Shown one piece after another: positions 5,840-6,793 of a stretch of 6,793 bases of DNA. The position numbers were made by a program, and so were the translations under genes. Every line of letters starts with the position of its first letter. Position 1 is the first letter of the stretch. Origin of the DNA: Rubrivirga sp. (GTDB lineage Bacteria; Bacteroidota; Rhodothermia; Rhodothermales; Rubricoccaceae); the NCBI GenBank assembly GCA_012269805.1, contig JAAXJP010000496.1, forward strand, positions 1-6,793, in the 5' to 3' direction. The notes beneath the pieces were generated by a model. The model worked only from the letters and a program-made list of their open reading frames with translations, had not been told where the DNA came from and made no database searches.

Positions 5840-6670
5840 ATGCCCCTCCACACCCTCCCCGACGCCGAGCGCACGAAGCGCCTGACCACCGACGAGATCC
5901 GAAGCCACTTCCTGGTGGACGACCTCTTCCAGGACGGCGCCGTCACGTTCCGCTTCGCCGACCTCGACCGCGTGGTGCTGGCGGGCGCCGTGCCCACGGG
6001 CGACTCCCTCGACCTTGGCGTGCCCGACGAACTGGCCGCCGACACGTTCTGCGAGCGCCGCGAGGTGGGCGTCCTCAACATCGGCGGGGCCGGGACGGTG
6101 ACCGTCGGCGACGAGAGCTACGACCGCGGCACCCTCGACCTGCTCTACGGGGGGCGGGGGAGCGGCGCGATCTCGTTCGCGAGCGCCGACGTCGGCGCGC
6201 CAGCCCGCTTCTACGTCGTCAGCTACCCCGCGCACGGCGAGCACCCGACCACGCTCGTCCGTAAGGCCGACGCGGAGCTCGAGGAGCTGGGGAGTGAGGA
6301 GCAGGCCAACCGCCGCGACCTGTTCAAATACGTCCGCCCCGGCGGCGTCGAGAGCGCGCAACTGGTCATGGGGATCACGGAGATCCAAGAGGGCAGCGTC
6401 TGGAACACGATGCCGGCCCACACCCACGCCCGCCGCACCGAGGTCTACCTCTACTTCGACGTGCCCGAGGGCGACGTCGTGTTCCACATGATGGGCGAGC
6501 CACAGGAGGTCCGGACCGTTGTCGTGCGCGACGGTGAGGCGGTCCTGTCGCCTGGCTGGTCGATCCATGCCGGAGCGGGGACCCGGGCCTACACGTTCTG
6601 CTGGGCGATGGGCGGCGAGAACCAGGACTTCGGCGACATGCAGTTCGTCGAGATGGCCGACATCCGATAA
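5840..6670 (+). CDS. kduI: 5-keto-4-deoxyuronate isomerase (4-deoxy-L-threo-5-hexosulose-uronate ketol-isomerase, KduI)
   Basis: This 276-residue cytoplasmic cupin-fold enzyme should isomerise 4-deoxy-5-ketouronate, formed from unsaturated galacturonate, to 2,5-diketo-3-deoxygluconate, the substrate of KduD just upstream. Its length matches Escherichia coli KduI (278). The zinc ligands are present as His194, His196, Glu201 (H-T-H-x4-E) and His243, each two less than the E. coli positions I recall (196, 198, 203, 245). Conserved blocks include E-R-R-E-V-G-V-L-N-I-G-G-A-G-T, W-N-T-M-P-A-H-T-H, V-F-H-M-M-G-x-P-Q-E and the A-Y-T-F-C-W-A-M end. The ATG is 35 bases after kduD with a pyrimidine-rich leader and no Shine-Dalgarno; it gives the N-terminal length usual for the family. 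It appears to be the last gene of the operon. Confidence 0.96.
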   Translation: MPLHTLPDAERTKRLTTDEIRSHFLVDDLFQDGAVTFRFADLDRVVLAGAVPTGDSLDLGVPDELAADTFCERREVGVLNIGGAGTVTVGDESYDRGTLDLLYGGRGSGAISFASADVGAPARFYVVSYPAHGEHPTTLVRKADAELEELGSEEQANRRDLFKYVRPGGVESAQLVMGITEIQEGSVWNTMPAHTHARRTEVYLYFDVPEGDVVFHMMGEPQEVRTVVVRDGEAVLSPGWSIHAGAGTRAYTFCWAMGGENQDFGDMQFVEMADIR

Positions 6671-6708
6671 CGCCCGGTCGTCGTCGGCAGGGGGCGCTTC
6701 CAAGATCC

Positions 6709-6737
6709 TTGACAAAGCGCTTCCGATCGTCTAGCTT
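6709..6737 (+). promoter_or_regulatory. Candidate sigma-70-type promoter pointing right
   Basis: TTGACA (6709-6714), a 17-base spacer and TAGCTT (6732-6737). The -10 also fits the start of the TAnnTTTG element described for Bacteroidota, although TTAA follows instead of TTTG. It lies in the least GC-rich stretch of the window, 38 bases after kduI, and points away from the operon, so it would drive a gene beyond the right edge. Not tested. Confidence 0.5.
6715..6722. promoter_or_regulatory. Palindrome AAGCGCTT in the promoter spacer, operator candidate
   Basis: An 8-bp perfect palindrome with a central CG between the -35 and -10 candidates. LacI-family operators typically have a central CG flanked by A/T-rich arms, and a repressor here would block RNA polymerase. 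GCGCTTCC occurs at 6717-6724 and again at 6694-6701. The identity of any regulator is unknown. Confidence 0.3.
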
Positions 6738-6738
6738 A

Positions 6739-6773
6739 ACCGGTAACTAAACGAGATAGAGTGCCCGGTAACT
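6739..6773 (+). repeat. Direct repeat CCGGTAACT (two copies, 25 bases apart) at the candidate transcription start
   Basis: CCGGTAACT is found at 6740-6748 and 6765-6773. The first copy is part of the palindrome ACCGGT (6739-6744), directly after the -10 candidate; the second keeps only the right half. The form resembles operators of LacI-type sugar-acid regulators such as GntR/IdnR of E. coli, whose sites contain a central CCGG- or CCCG-like core. The assignment is speculative. Confidence 0.35.
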
Positions 6774-6793
6774 CTCTCTCCGTTGACGCTCCT

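Larger units (their letters stand above)
6671..6793. other. Intergenic region after kduI, no gene supported
   Basis: This stretch holds the promoter and repeats listed separately. GCGCTT (6694-6699) can pair with AAGCGC (6715-6720), and inside it CAAG (6701-6704) with CTTG (6708-6711) around ATC. The result is an imperfect 10-bp hairpin without a T-run. It could end operon mRNA weakly, but it overlaps the -35 candidate, so one reading may exclude the other. The next gene is presumably beyond the right edge. Confidence 0.5.

Noticed and set aside
6671..6697. Terminator from pairing of CGCCC (6671-6675) with GGGCG
   Set aside because: Only 5 bp with a 16-base loop and no T-run; too weak to report as a terminator.
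6761..6793. GTG at 6761 as the start of the next gene
   Set aside because: Only 11 codons are visible, with no recognisable motif, and the start would fall inside the operator-like repeat region; it cannot be supported.

Overview
The window is about 70% GC by eye. All five genes lie on the + strand and are closely spaced (gaps of 57, 11, 3 and 35 bases), so they probably form one operon. Two proteins end in a type IX secretion (T9SS) type A C-terminal sorting domain, which points to the Bacteroidota/Rhodothermota group. High GC, acidic proteins and very little lysine suggest a marine, salt-adapted member of Rhodothermota (Rubricoccaceae-like). That placement is inference; there is no rRNA or marker gene here.

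Layout: (1) 1-2025, the 3' part of a secreted protein with three copies of a roughly 180-residue module and a T9SS tail. (2) 2026-2082, a gap with a perfect 9-bp GC hairpin. (3) 2083-3531, a GH28 polygalacturonase-like enzyme with a Tat-type lipoprotein signal. (4) 3543-5039, a PL9 pectate lyase with a signal peptide and a T9SS tail. (5) 5043-5804, KduD. (6) 5840-6670, KduI. (7) 6671-6793, a less GC-rich intergenic stretch with a good promoter candidate pointing right and several operator-like short repeats; its target gene lies outside the window.

Together this is a compact pectin (homogalacturonan) utilisation locus. PL9 would cleave polygalacturonate outside the cell by beta-elimination, and GH28 would hydrolyse galacturonan chains at the membrane. 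The repeat protein may bind substrate or carry an unseen catalytic domain upstream. 4-Deoxy-5-ketouronate formed from unsaturated galacturonate is isomerised by KduI and reduced by KduD to 2-keto-3-deoxygluconate (KDG). KDG kinase, KDPG aldolase, an unsaturated galacturonidase (GH88/GH105) and a transporter are not in the window. The four enzymes are recognisable families. The least explained parts are the lysine-free triple-repeat protein, the split in export routes and the regulatory region at the right end.
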